Positions 8,701 through 17,019 are shown, counted from the first letter of the stretch. The stretch is 55,248 bases of DNA from Actinospica sp035712985 (GCA_035712985.1 DASTAE010000129.1:1-55248), one strand, 5' to 3'. Notes: generated by a model not told the origin, from the letters alone. Made by a program: numbers and translations.

Positions 8701-9695
8701 TCGCCGCTCGCGCGGGCGCCGTCCACGACCACGATCAGGTGCGGTTGGTCCAGCATCGGCTGGGCCTCGCGGGAGAAGCGCGGGCGGTCCATCAGCTCAC
8801 TGCCGAGGGCCTGCTCGAGCTCGCTCGCGTCCGAGTAGATCAGCCGCACCGAGCCCGCAGCGTCGTTCTCCTTCGGATGCTGCGCGTGCGGCAGCCACTT
8901 GACCCACTCCCAGTGCTGGCGGCGGTTCTCCGCGGCCAGCACGCAGATCCGGACCTCGTCCGGCGCGTGGAAGGAGGCGAGCTGGGCGAGCAGCGCGCGG
9001 GCGTGGCCGCGGGCGTCGTCCGGGGTGCCCTCGCCCGCCGCGCTGACCAGCACGTGCCAGAAGGAGCGCAGCGGCACCGCCATCGGCAGCTTGTCCAGCA
9101 TTCCCTGCACGGTGATGAACCGGCGCAGCGCGTCCGCGCAGATCGGCTCGAGCTCGTCCACCGGCGCGGTCTCCGGCGCCACCAGCGGCGTCGCAAGGCG
9201 CTGCGATCCCGTGCCGAGCCGGATCTGCACGAAGTCCGGGTCGGTGGGCCGCCGCTCCCACAGCCGCTGGCCGCTGGTCACGATCGCCCACAGGTGCGCG
9301 GGATCGGGGTGCGACCACATCTGCGCGGTGTACTGCTGCTGCTGGGTCTTGCGCACCTGCTGGCGCATCTGACTCAGGTAACGGAGATAGTCGCGGCGCG
9401 CGTCGGCGGTCTTTCCCTTGCCGCCGTTCTTCTTGTTGCCGCCCAACTGCTGCGTCAGCATGCCGAGCGAGCCCAGGACGGTCATGCCGCCCATCATCTT
9501 CATCATCATGTTCGTGCCGGGCATGAAGAAGAACCCGACGGAACCCAGCATCCCCAGCATCGGCAGCGCCTGCATCGCGGCGCTTCCGTTCTTCGCCGCC
9601 CGGGCCAGTTCCGGCGGTGGTTCTAGGAAGACCTCCCCGGTCGGCACCTGCGGCGGGTGCACCCGCGGCGGCCGTTTGACGACGACGGTACTCAA
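5706..9695 (-). CDS. eccC: Type VII secretion ATPase EccC (single-chain, three FtsK/SpoIIIE domains)
   Basis: EccC is the motor of ESX secretion, binding substrate pairs and driving translocation at the inner membrane. The 1329-aa chain has membrane segments at about residues 43-60 and 65-82. Three P-loop domains follow, with Walker A motifs GATGSGKS (481-488), GGPRSGKST (841-849) and GESESGKT (1127-1134). A Walker B motif is visible in domain 1 (LLIVLDEF, 589-596). The protein is not split into EccCa and EccCb as in ESX-1. The start is a TTG at 9695, supported by a strong GGGAGGGG eight or nine bases before it; no better ATG is nearby. It diverges from eccD across 157 bases. Confidence 0.96.
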   Translation of the reverse strand: MSTVVVKRPPRVHPPQVPTGEVFLEPPPELARAAKNGSAAMQALPMLGMLGSVGFFFMPGTNMMMKMMGGMTVLGSLGMLTQQLGGNKKNGGKGKTADARRDYLRYLSQMRQQVRKTQQQQYTAQMWSHPDPAHLWAIVTSGQRLWERRPTDPDFVQIRLGTGSQRLATPLVAPETAPVDELEPICADALRRFITVQGMLDKLPMAVPLRSFWHVLVSAAGEGTPDDARGHARALLAQLASFHAPDEVRICVLAAENRRQHWEWVKWLPHAQHPKENDAAGSVRLIYSDASELEQALGSELMDRPRFSREAQPMLDQPHLIVVVDGARASGDSVLLHGEGVHGVTIIEIDAEGHAGLVRGGVHMSLDGEKLKVETSSGASFSGVGDRLSIPQAEALARQLAPLRVGSGGDGDEPLTSALDFTDLMGIGDAGSFDTRKGWKRLSPQDRLRVPIGIGEAGEPVILDIKEAAMGGMGPHGLCIGATGSGKSEVLRTLVLALAVTHSSDNLNFVLSDFKGGATFAGMATMPHTAAVITNMADDLTMVDRMRDAIVGEMNRRQEMLRDAGNFKNIHDYQKATSGGAQLTPMPNLLIVLDEFSEMLTAKPEFLDLFIQIGRIGRSLGVHLLLASQRLEEGKLRGLDTYLSYRLGLKTFSAAESRVVLGVPDAFNLPSIPGSGYLKTVGAESGAGPGQRFKAAYVSGTYKPQTRTTVERKLDHRKPTLFTSAFVAPERIQEPVAPVAAAKDDDDVMLDTVLDVLVRQMEGEGIPAHQVWLPPLVEPPTLDALMPGIQATPDRGLIATGYSGAGRLIVPIAIADKPIEQKREVYQLDLSGAAGHAVVVGGPRSGKSTLIRSMITGLSLGHTPSETQFFCLDFGGGSLMSLQGLPHMSGLGGRLDVDVVRRIVSEVVGILDKREETFRTNQIDSIGTFRAKRARGELPNEPFGDVFLIVDGWQTLRSEFEMLEQDILDIAQRGLGFGVHVVLSAARWAELRPQLKDAINTRIELRLGDPMESDVDRKVAQNVPAGTPGRGLTRDKLHFLGALPRIDGIEDSTDLADGVAKTVTAIAEAWQGPAAPKLRMLPLMVPYSDLPEPAARPAFAIPLGVDENKLEPVYLDFNQDPHFLMFGESESGKTAVLRSIIKGITEAYTGNQARILLVDYRRSLLGACPDSHALGYCAAAGAVQSTVSEIRPFLDKRQPGPDVTAEQLRNRSWWTGPEIFVIVDDYDLVATQGGNPLQPFAEYLPMARDLGFHLIISRASGGASRALFEPLIQRMRESRQPGLLLSADREEGQLLGTVRGSQQPAGRGTLVSRRHGTMLVQTAFTPPIL

Positions 9696-9852
9696 AGCCC
9701 TGCCCCTCCCGTTGACCTACTCTTTACCCAGCTAGACCTAGCTGTTGCACTCACTGGCAGTCTGCGGCGAGTCTAGTAGACTCTCGCGCGCGTAGACAGC
9801 ATGGCCGGGCGGGTCGAACGGCTCTGGCAGGGGAAAACGGGAGGGGCATGCA
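9696..9852. promoter_or_regulatory. Divergent eccC/eccD control region with two CTAG-containing palindromes
   Basis: This gap must hold promoters for both eccC and eccD. It contains GCTAG-AC-CTAGC (9731-9742) and the longer GAGTCTA-G-TAGACTC (9769-9783). Both are perfect dyads built around CTAG, a tetranucleotide rare in GC-rich DNA. They are candidate binding sites for a regulator acting on both genes. Confidence 0.5.
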
Positions 9853-11295
9853 GTGGCTGCCAATGTAATGACAGGGTTCTGCCGTATCACCGTGGTGGCG
9901 CCCGACGTACGGGTGGACGTCGCGCTGCCGGAGGACGTCCCGCTGGCGGAGCTGCTGCCCGACGTGCTGCGGATGGCCGACCAGTGGCAGAACGAGGGCG
10001 CGCACTCCGGCTTCGCGCTCGCCCGCCTCGACGGCAACGAGCTCGACACGGGCCTCTCGCTGTCCGCGCAGGGTGTGCGCAACGGGGACCTTCTCTACCT
10101 GCGCGCGGCCACCGAGACGCTGCCGCCCCCGGTGTACGACGACGTGGTCGACGCGATCGTGCAGTCGGTCGCCGAGGACACCCGGATGTGGGGGAGCGTC
10201 CACTTCCGCAGGCTCGGCCTGGTCGGCGGCGCGCTGGTGCTGGCGATCGGCGCCTGGGTGCTGTGGAGCTCGGCCGACCCGCACGGCATGCCCGCGGCCG
10301 TGGCCGGCATCCTCGCGGTGCTGCTCACCGTCTCCGGCGGCATCGCCTCGCGCTCCTACAAGGACCACGTCGGCGGCGCGGTGCTCGGCGGCTGCGCGGT
10401 GCCCTACGCGTTCCTCGCGGGCCTCGGCGTGCTGCCGATCTCGGCCTCCGCGGGCCTGGGCCGCAGCCACTTCATCGTGGCCTGCGCCGCGGTGCTCGTC
10501 GTCGCGGTCGTCGGCGGAGTCGTGCAGGAGGAGCACGACGAGGTCTACGTCGCGGCCGGGATCGCCGCGACCATCGGCGCGGTGGCCGCGGCCGTCGGCC
10601 TCGCCGTCCACGCGGAGCCGGTCAAGCTCGCGGCCGGAGCCGGCACCGTGGCGATCGCCGCGATCGGCTTCATGCCGGGCCTGTCCATGCGGCTGACCCG
10701 CTTCCCGATGCCGGTGCTGATCGACGGCGCCCCGCAGGTCGGCGTCGGCGGCCAGCAGCAGTCGAGCAAGGCGCAGCTGCCCGCGGGCAACGACGACCCG
10801 GTGGACACCGAGGCGATCGGCCGCCGCACCCGCCGCGGCCACGAGCTGCTGACCGGCCTGGTCGCCGCGTGCTCGCTGGTCGCCGCGATCGGCTCGATGG
10901 TGCTCGCCTTCAGCGCCCCGCACGCCGCCAACGGCGCCTGGGAGATGGCCATGGCCGGCATCCTCGGCCTGGCGCTCATCTCCCGCGCCCGGCTGCTGCG
11001 CCGCACCACCGAGGTCACCGCGCTGATCGGCGGCGGCGTGATCGCCGAGGCCTTCGTGCTGGTCGGCGCCGCGCGGCACGTGTCCACCACCGCGCAGCAG
11101 ACCTGGTACTTCGCCATCGTGCTCGCGGTCGGCCTGGTGCTGCTGCTGGTCGGCTTCAGCCTGCCGGACCGCACCCTCTCGCCGCGCTGGGCCCGCACGG
11201 TGGACCTCCTGGACGCGCTGCTGCTCGCCTCGGTCATCCCGGTGCTGCTCGGCGTGCTGGCGATCTACAACACGGTGCAGTCGGTCGGGCACTGA
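9853..11295 (+). CDS. eccD: Type VII secretion integral membrane protein EccD
   Basis: EccD forms the multi-spanning membrane channel part of the ESX complex. The 480-aa protein starts with a ubiquitin-like domain of about 90 residues (CRITVVAPDVRVDVALPED, ending near GDLLYLRA). From about residue 121 it consists of many consecutive hydrophobic helices, at least ten by eye; the family usually has eleven. The GTG at 9853 follows a GGGAGGGG site. The upstream neighbour eccC is divergent, and the rpsO promoter starts just after its stop. Confidence 0.93.
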   Translation: MAANVMTGFCRITVVAPDVRVDVALPEDVPLAELLPDVLRMADQWQNEGAHSGFALARLDGNELDTGLSLSAQGVRNGDLLYLRAATETLPPPVYDDVVDAIVQSVAEDTRMWGSVHFRRLGLVGGALVLAIGAWVLWSSADPHGMPAAVAGILAVLLTVSGGIASRSYKDHVGGAVLGGCAVPYAFLAGLGVLPISASAGLGRSHFIVACAAVLVVAVVGGVVQEEHDEVYVAAGIAATIGAVAAAVGLAVHAEPVKLAAGAGTVAIAAIGFMPGLSMRLTRFPMPVLIDGAPQVGVGGQQQSSKAQLPAGNDDPVDTEAIGRRTRRGHELLTGLVAACSLVAAIGSMVLAFSAPHAANGAWEMAMAGILGLALISRARLLRRTTEVTALIGGGVIAEAFVLVGAARHVSTTAQQTWYFAIVLAVGLVLLLVGFSLPDRTLSPRWARTVDLLDALLLASVIPVLLGVLAIYNTVQSVGH

Positions 11296-11307
11296 CCTCT
11301 GCGCTGC

Positions 11308-11313
11308 TAGAAT
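11308..11313 (+). promoter_or_regulatory. Candidate rpsO -10 element
   Basis: TAGAAT lies 12 bases after the eccD stop and about 75 bases before rpsO. It is the best -10 match in the gap. No good -35 hexamer is found at 17-18 bases, so the assignment is tentative. The leader would carry the GAGGAG ribosome site of rpsO. Confidence 0.45.
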
Positions 11314-11387
11314 GTGAGACGCAAGGGGTCTAGACCGTGCTGTGATCAAGACCAGGACGGGCCCCGTTACTGACTGAGGAGTCGCGC

Positions 11388-11657
11388 GTGTCGCTCGACA
11401 TCGCCACGAAGAAGCAGATCATGACCGAGTACGCGACGGTCGAGGGTGACACCGGCTCCCCGGAGGTCCAGGTCGCGCTGCTCACCAAGCGCATCAACGA
11501 CCTGACCGAGCACGTCAAGACGCACAAGCACGACCACCACTCGCGGCGTGGCCTGCTGCAGCTCGTCGGCAAGCGCCGTCGGCTGCTGAAGTACCTCGCC
11601 GACAAGGACATCGCGCGCTACCGCTCGCTGATCGAGCGGCTCGGCCTGCGCCGATAA
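11388..11657 (+). CDS. rpsO: 30S ribosomal protein S15
   Basis: S15 is a primary 16S rRNA-binding protein of the small-subunit platform. The 89-aa sequence is full length and typical: TGSPEVQVALLTKRINDLTEH, then HDHHSRRGLLQLVGKRRRLL and a C-terminal LIERLGLRR. The GTG start at 11388 is preceded by GAGGAG. It is followed by pnp, the usual bacterial pairing, with structured RNA between them. Confidence 0.98.
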   Translation: MSLDIATKKQIMTEYATVEGDTGSPEVQVALLTKRINDLTEHVKTHKHDHHSRRGLLQLVGKRRRLLKYLADKDIARYRSLIERLGLRR

Positions 11658-11674
11658 CGCAGCACTGGCACGCG

Positions 11675-11706
11675 GGAGCGGTACCCGGAGGTTCGGGTGC
11701 CGCTCC
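11675..11706 (+). terminator. rpsO-pnp intergenic hairpin (attenuator or processing site)
   Basis: A 13-bp stem with one G-U pair (arms 11675-11687 and 11694-11706) and a six-base loop lies 18 bases after the rpsO stop. There is no U-run. In Streptomyces and E. coli a hairpin between rpsO and pnp limits read-through or is cut by RNase III, so this one may do the same. Confidence 0.6.
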
Positions 11707-11856
11707 TAGGCGTACTCGGTACCGCACAAGGCCGCGGTCCTGGTGCGTCATGGAGCGAACACACTGCCGCATGGGTTAGCGTGGCTGTGGATAAAACGAA
11801 GAGGAAACGACCGGAACGTACGACCCCGGTGTACCGATCTTCGGTAGTGGCCGTCG

Positions 11857-11884
11857 GGATCCGCCCACGTGGGGGCGCGGATCC
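11857..11884 (+). promoter_or_regulatory. Stem-loop in the pnp leader
   Basis: GGATCCGC (11857-11864) and GCGGATCC (11877-11884) are perfect inverted arms, with CCACGTGG inside the loop region. The stem lies about 80 bases before the pnp start. Leader hairpins upstream of pnp are known targets of RNase III and of PNPase autocontrol in other bacteria. The 308-base gap from rpsO to pnp holds no convincing gene. Confidence 0.5.
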
Positions 11885-11965
11885 GGCGGCTTCGATCGGA
11901 GACCGGTCCTGGCCGCCGACGAGGTGGGTCACGTCGCGTTCCGAAAGACGATAAGGAGGGAACCC

Positions 11966-14185
11966 ATGGAGGGTTCCGAGATCGCGACGACTGAAGCGAT
12001 CATCGACAACGGGCGCTTCGGCACCCGCAAGGTCACCTTCGAGACGGGCCGCCTGGCCCGTCAGGCCGCAGGGTCGGCCGTGGCCTACCTGGACGACGAG
12101 ACCATGATCCTGTCGGCCACCACCTACTCCAAGACCCCGAAGGACCAGCTGGACTTCTTCCCGCTGACCGTCGACGTCGAGGAGCGCATGTACGCCGCCG
12201 GGCGCATCCCCGGCTCGTTCTTCCGGCGCGAGGGCCGTCCGTCCGAGGACGCGATCCTGACCTGCCGACTGATCGACCGCCCGCTGCGCCCGTCCTTCGC
12301 CAAGGGCCTGCGCAACGAGATCCAGATCGTCGCCACCGTGATGGCGCTGCACCCGCAGCACCTCTACGACGTGATCGCGATCAACGCGGCCTCCGCCTCC
12401 ACCCAGCTGGCCGGCCTGCCGTTCTCCGGCCCGATCGGCGGCGTGCGCGTCGGCCTGATCGAGGGCCAGTGGGTCGCCTTCCCGACCCACGAGGAGCTCG
12501 AGACCGCGGTCTTCGACATGGTCGTGGCCGGCCGGGTGCTCGCCGACGGCGACGTGGCGATCATGATGGTCGAGGCCGAGGCCACCGCCAAGACGATCGA
12601 GCTGGTCAAGGGCGGCGCCGTCGCCCCGACCGAGGAGATCGTGGCCGAGGGCCTCGAGGCCGCGAAGCCCTTCATCAAGGAGCTGTGCCGGGCGCAGGCC
12701 GAGCTGGCCAAGCTCGCCGCCAAGCCCACCTCGGACTTCCCGCGCTACCTGGACTACCAGGAGGACGTGTACGAGGCCGTGGCCGCGTCCGTGTCCGGCG
12801 AGCTCGCCGCCGCGATGACCATCGCCGGCAAGCAGGAGCGGGAGGCCGAGCAGGACCGGCTCAAGGCCGAGACGGTGGAGAAGCTCGCCGGCCAGTTCGA
12901 GGGCCGCGAGAAGGAGATCTCCGGCGCCTACCGCGCGCTGACCAAGAAGCTGGTGCGCGAGCGGATCATCCGCGACCGCGTCCGCATCGACGGCCGCGGC
13001 GTGACCGACATCCGCGCCCTGTCGGCCGAGGTCGACGTCGTGCCGCGGGTGCACGGCTCGGCGCTGTTCGAGCGCGGCGAGACCCAGATCCTGGGCATCA
13101 CCACGCTGAACATGCTCCGGATGGAACAGCAGATCGACACGCTGAACCCGGAGAACCGCAAGCGCTACATGCACAACTACAACTTCCCGCCGTACTCCAC
13201 CGGTGAGACCGGCCGGGTGGGTTCGCCCAAGCGCCGCGAGATCGGCCACGGCGCGCTGGCCGAGCGGGCGCTGATCCCGGTGCTGCCGACCCGCGAGGAG
13301 TTCCCCTACGCGATCCGGCAGGTCTCCGAGGCCCTCGGCTCCAACGGCTCCACCTCGATGGGCTCGGTCTGCGCCTCGACCATGTCCCTGTGGAACGCGG
13401 GCGTGCCGCTCAAGGCCCCGGTCGCGGGCATCGCGATGGGCCTGGTCTCCGCGGAGATCGACGGCAAGACCGAGTACGTCGCGCTGACCGACATCCTCGG
13501 CGCCGAGGACGCCTTCGGCGACATGGACTTCAAGGTCGCCGGCACCAAGGAGTTCGTGACCGCGCTGCAGCTGGACACCAAGCTCGACGGCATCCCCGCC
13601 AACGTGCTGGCCCAGGCGCTCAAGCAGGCCCGCGACGCGCGCTTCCACGTGCTCGACGTGATGCTCGAGGCGATCGACGTGCCGGACGAGATGTCCGAGC
13701 TCGCGCCGCGCATCATCACCATCAAGATCCCGGTGGACAAGATCGGCGAGGTCATCGGCCCGAAGGGCAAGATGATCAACACGATCCAGGAGGACACCGG
13801 CGCGGACATCACGATCGAGGACGACGGCACCATCTACATCGGTGCCACGACGGGTGCGGCGGCCGAGCAGGCGCGCGCGACGATCAACCAGATCGCCAAC
13901 CCGACGATGCCCGAGGTCGGCGAGCGCTTCCTGGGGACGGTCGTGAAGACCACCGCCTTCGGCGCCTTCGTCTCGCTGCTGCCCGGCAAGGACGGCCTGC
14001 TGCACATCTCGCAGCTGCGCAAGATCGCCGGCGGCAAGCGGGTGGAGAACGTCGACGACGTGGTCAAGGTCGGCGACAAGATCCAGGTCGAGATCTCCGA
14101 GATCGACCAGCGCGGCAAGCTCTCGCTGGCCCCCGTGGTCGCCGAGGAGGGCGCCGCGGCCGAGGACGCCGCTCCGCAGGCCTAG
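11966..14185 (+). CDS. pnp: Polyribonucleotide nucleotidyltransferase (PNPase)
   Basis: PNPase degrades RNA 3' to 5' with phosphate and can add tails, important in actinobacteria lacking a separate poly(A) polymerase. The ATG at 11966 has an excellent AAGGAGGG site; upstream in-frame codons are not family-like. The 739-aa protein has two RNase PH domains around an alpha-helical linker. A KH domain follows (IGEVIGPKGKMIN), then an S1 domain (GTVVKTTAFGAFVSLLPG), and an acidic Ala-rich tail. It follows rpsO and may share its transcript through the intergenic hairpins. Confidence 0.97.
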   Translation: MEGSEIATTEAIIDNGRFGTRKVTFETGRLARQAAGSAVAYLDDETMILSATTYSKTPKDQLDFFPLTVDVEERMYAAGRIPGSFFRREGRPSEDAILTCRLIDRPLRPSFAKGLRNEIQIVATVMALHPQHLYDVIAINAASASTQLAGLPFSGPIGGVRVGLIEGQWVAFPTHEELETAVFDMVVAGRVLADGDVAIMMVEAEATAKTIELVKGGAVAPTEEIVAEGLEAAKPFIKELCRAQAELAKLAAKPTSDFPRYLDYQEDVYEAVAASVSGELAAAMTIAGKQEREAEQDRLKAETVEKLAGQFEGREKEISGAYRALTKKLVRERIIRDRVRIDGRGVTDIRALSAEVDVVPRVHGSALFERGETQILGITTLNMLRMEQQIDTLNPENRKRYMHNYNFPPYSTGETGRVGSPKRREIGHGALAERALIPVLPTREEFPYAIRQVSEALGSNGSTSMGSVCASTMSLWNAGVPLKAPVAGIAMGLVSAEIDGKTEYVALTDILGAEDAFGDMDFKVAGTKEFVTALQLDTKLDGIPANVLAQALKQARDARFHVLDVMLEAIDVPDEMSELAPRIITIKIPVDKIGEVIGPKGKMINTIQEDTGADITIEDDGTIYIGATTGAAAEQARATINQIANPTMPEVGERFLGTVVKTTAFGAFVSLLPGKDGLLHISQLRKIAGGKRVENVDDVVKVGDKIQVEISEIDQRGKLSLAPVVAEEGAAAEDAAPQA

Positions 14186-14230
14186 TCGGCAGGCTGGTGG
14201 CAGTGTCCGTAGTCGAGTGAAAGGCCCGAG

Positions 14231-15622
14231 GTGAGCGACTCCGTCGAGGGGACCGCCGTGTCCGCGTACGCCGAGCCCGAGCGGGGCTCGGCCACGGAGT
14301 TGCTGCTCGAGGGCGAGGACGGTTCCGGCGCGGTGCGCCGGACCGTCCTGCCCGGCGGCATCCGCGTCGTCACCGAGGCGATGCCGCTGGTGCGGTCCGT
14401 CTCGATGGGGATCTGGGTGGGCGTCGGCTCCCGCGACGAGTCCGTGGAGTCGGCCGGCGCCAGCCACTACCTCGAGCACCTGCTGTTCAAGGGCACCCCG
14501 CGGCGCAGCGCGCTGGACATCTCGGCGTCCATCGAGGCCGTCGGAGGCGATATCAACGCCTTCACGACCAAGGAGTACACGTGCTACTACGCGCGGGTGC
14601 TCGACGCCGACCTGCCGCTGGCCGCGGACGTGCTCACCGACGTCGTCTCCTCCGCGCTGCTGCGCGGCGAGGATGTGGAGTCGGAGCGCGAGGTCATCCT
14701 CGAAGAGATCGCGATGACCGAGGACGACCCGGGCGATCTCGTGCACGAGGAGTTCTCCCTGGCCATGTGGGGCGACACCCCGCTGGGCCGCCCCATCGCG
14801 GGCTCGGTCGACTCGGTGCGCGGCCTGACCCGCGACCAGATCGCCGAGCACTACCGCCGGCACTACGTCGGCCCCAACCTGGTCGTCGCGGCGGCCGGGA
14901 ACCTGAACCACGACGAGGTCGTCGACCTGGTGCGGCGCGGTTTCGAACGCGCCGCCGCCGACTCCTCGCACATCACGCTCGACCCGGCGACCGCCCCGCG
15001 CACCTCGCGCGCCGAGCAGGACGCCGTCAACCCCACCCCCTCCATCCTGGCCCCGGCCGTCCGGCTGCTGGGCAAGAAGACCGAGCAGGCGCACCTGGTC
15101 CTCGGCACCCCGGGCGTACGGCGCCTGGACGACCGCCGCTGGGCCCTCGGCGTGCTCGCCGCGGTCCTGGGCGGCGGGATGTCCTCCCGCCTGTTCCAGG
15201 AGGTGCGCGAGAAGCGCGGGCTGGCCTACTCCGTGTACAGCTTCGCGACTCAGTTCACCGACTCCGGCGCGTTCGGCGTCTACGCGGGCTGCCAGCCGAA
15301 GAAGCTGCGCGAGGTGCTGAGCCTGTGCCGCGCCGAGATCGAGCGCGCGGCGGCGGACGGCATCAGCGAGCAGGAGCTCGCGCTCGGGATCGGCCAGCTG
15401 CGCGGCGGCACCGTGCTGGGCCTGGAGGACACCGGCTCCCGGATGAGCCGCATCGGCAAGAGCGAGCTGGTCTACGGCCAGCACCTGTCGGTGGACGCCG
15501 TGCTCGACCGGATCGGCTCGGTCACCCTGGACGAGGTCAAGACCGTGGCGACGGAGCTGCTCGCCACCTCGCCGGCGGCAGCGGTCGTCGGCCCGTACAA
15601 GAATGTCGAGGATTTCGCGTGA
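14231..15622 (+). CDS. M16 family zinc metallopeptidase
   Basis: This is a 463-aa protein of the processing-peptidase/insulinase family. The inverted zinc motif HxxEH is present as His79-Tyr-Leu-Glu82-His83 in SHYLEHLLFKGTP, followed by the family pattern for the second domain. The GTG start at 14231 is preceded by AAAGG. Its position between pnp and dapB is conserved in Streptomyces as far as I recall. Its stop overlaps the dapB start by four bases, so the two are translationally coupled. The physiological substrate is not known. Confidence 0.92.
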   Translation: MSDSVEGTAVSAYAEPERGSATELLLEGEDGSGAVRRTVLPGGIRVVTEAMPLVRSVSMGIWVGVGSRDESVESAGASHYLEHLLFKGTPRRSALDISASIEAVGGDINAFTTKEYTCYYARVLDADLPLAADVLTDVVSSALLRGEDVESEREVILEEIAMTEDDPGDLVHEEFSLAMWGDTPLGRPIAGSVDSVRGLTRDQIAEHYRRHYVGPNLVVAAAGNLNHDEVVDLVRRGFERAAADSSHITLDPATAPRTSRAEQDAVNPTPSILAPAVRLLGKKTEQAHLVLGTPGVRRLDDRRWALGVLAAVLGGGMSSRLFQEVREKRGLAYSVYSFATQFTDSGAFGVYAGCQPKKLREVLSLCRAEIERAAADGISEQELALGIGQLRGGTVLGLEDTGSRMSRIGKSELVYGQHLSVDAVLDRIGSVTLDEVKTVATELLATSPAAAVVGPYKNVEDFA

Positions 15623-16371
15623 GCGCTGGCCTTAAGGTCGCCGTGTTCGGCGCCGCCGGTCGGATGGGCCGCCAGGTGTGCGACGCGGTCGAGGCCGCCG
15701 AGGGCATGGAGGTCGTGGCCCGGATCGACGTCGGCGACGACCCCAAGCTCGCCGCGCAGGCGGGGGCCCAGGCCGCCGTGGTCTTCACCACCCCGGACGC
15801 GGCCGTCGACGCCATCGAGTTCTGCGTCACCAACGGCATCCATGCCGTGGTCGGCACCAGCGGCTTCACCCCCGAGAAGCTCGCCAAGATCGAGCAGCTC
15901 ACTGCGGGCAACCCGGCCATCGGCGTCCTCGTGGCCCCCAACTTCTCCCTCGGCGCCGTCCTGATGATGAAGTTCGCGGCCCAGGCCTCCGCCTTCTTCG
16001 AGTCGGTCGAGATCGTCGAGCTGCACCACCCGAACAAGCTGGACGCCCCCAGCGGCACCGCGCTGCGCACGGCCCAGCTGATCGCCGAGGCGCGCCGGGC
16101 CGCGGGCGTGGCCCCGTCCCCCGACGCCACCACCGAGGACGCCGACCACCACCGCGGCGGCAAGGTCGACGACGTGACCATCCACTCGGTGCGGCTGAGG
16201 GGCCTCGTCGCCCATCAGGAGGTCCTGCTCGGCGGCGTGGGGGAGACCCTGACCATCCGGCACGACTCCCTGGACCGCGAGTCCTTCATGCCCGGAGTGG
16301 TGCTCGGTGTGCGCGAAGTCGCAAAGCACCCGGGCCTGACCGTCGGTCTCGAGCACTATCTGAGCCTGTAG
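15619..16371 (+). CDS. dapB: 4-hydroxy-tetrahydrodipicolinate reductase
   Basis: DapB reduces hydroxy-tetrahydrodipicolinate with NAD(P)H, the second step committed to diaminopimelate and lysine. The start is the GTG at 15619, overlapping the M16 stop (GTGA). The 250-aa protein has the nucleotide-binding VFGAAGRMGR (residues 9-18) and the catalytic block ELHHPNKLDAPSGTA (135-149). That block carries the proton-donor histidine pair, Lys140 and the substrate-binding Ser-Gly-Thr. Length and motifs are normal. dapA lies 3 kb away on the opposite strand. Confidence 0.96.
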   Translation: MSAGLKVAVFGAAGRMGRQVCDAVEAAEGMEVVARIDVGDDPKLAAQAGAQAAVVFTTPDAAVDAIEFCVTNGIHAVVGTSGFTPEKLAKIEQLTAGNPAIGVLVAPNFSLGAVLMMKFAAQASAFFESVEIVELHHPNKLDAPSGTALRTAQLIAEARRAAGVAPSPDATTEDADHHRGGKVDDVTIHSVRLRGLVAHQEVLLGGVGETLTIRHDSLDRESFMPGVVLGVREVAKHPGLTVGLEHYLSL

Positions 16372-16416
16372 CCTGGGCGTGTTCGCATCACCGAAGCCGG
16401 TCTGGATCTGATCACC

Positions 16417-16899
16417 ATGCGTGCCCGCACCACCGCGTTCCTGCTCGGCGCCGTGCTCGTCTTCTACCTGGTCGGCTGCCTGTGGCGGGGAGTCCTCGCC
16501 CTGCAGACGGCCTTCAGCGAGCACAGCCTCACCGCGGGCCTGCTGGGAGCGGCCGTCATCGCCTTCGGCGTGATCGGCGCCTGGTTCCTCTGGCGCGAGA
16601 TCCAGTTCGGCCTGGCCACCGAGCGCCTGGCGGTGGCCCTCGACGAGGACGAGACCCCCGGCGGCGGCCTGCGCTACGACGAGATCGACGCCCTCCCGCG
16701 CAGCCCCGGCGGCAGAGTGGACCGCGCCGCCGCCGACGAACTCTTCGCCAAGCGCAAGGCCGAGACCGAAGCCACCCCCGACGACTGGCGCTGCTGGTAC
16801 CGCCTGGCCGCCGCCTACTACGCCGCCAAGGACTCCAGCCGAGCCCGCACCGCCATGCGCCACGCGGTGAAGCTCGCGGGCCCCAGGACGGCCTCCTAG
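16417..16899 (+). CDS. Small membrane protein with a TPR-like tail
   Basis: This 160-aa protein has two membrane helices near the N-terminus (AFLLGAVLVFYLVGCLW and an Ala/Gly/Val-rich segment ending in AWFLW). A charged cytosolic region of about 100 residues follows. Its end (DDWRCWYRLAAAYYAAKD, then ARTAMRHAVKLA) resembles a single tetratricopeptide hairpin. It lies 45 bases after dapB on the same strand. The ribosome site is weak. Similar proteins follow dapB in related genomes from memory; the role is unknown. Confidence 0.8.
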   Translation: MRARTTAFLLGAVLVFYLVGCLWRGVLALQTAFSEHSLTAGLLGAAVIAFGVIGAWFLWREIQFGLATERLAVALDEDETPGGGLRYDEIDALPRSPGGRVDRAAADELFAKRKAETEATPDDWRCWYRLAAAYYAAKDSSRARTAMRHAVKLAGPRTAS

Positions 16900-16992
16900 T
16901 CCCGCGGCCGCCCGCACCGCGGCCCCGCGACGCGAACCCCGTCCGCCGCAGAAGCCTTCTCTCGCAAGATATGTGAACGTGTGTTTGACAGA

Positions 16993-17019
16993 GCCCGGCA
17001 CGCCGATGGCGCGCCGGGC
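16993..17019. terminator. Hairpin after the dapB transcript
   Basis: Twelve-base arms (16993-17004 and 17008-17019) pair with a single mismatch around a three-base loop. It lies about 90 bases past the last plus-strand gene of this group and just beyond the end of the minus-strand Uma2 remnant, so it may stop both. Confidence 0.55.

Noticed and set aside
5751..9626. A 1291-codon open frame on the plus strand opposite eccC
   Set aside because: It is an antisense shadow of eccC; its translation is His/Arg/Gly/Val low-complexity with no domain, and eccC has clear Walker motifs on the other strand.
11697..11954. An 85-codon frame between rpsO and pnp
   Set aside because: It runs through both leader stem-loops, lacks coding bias and resembles no family.
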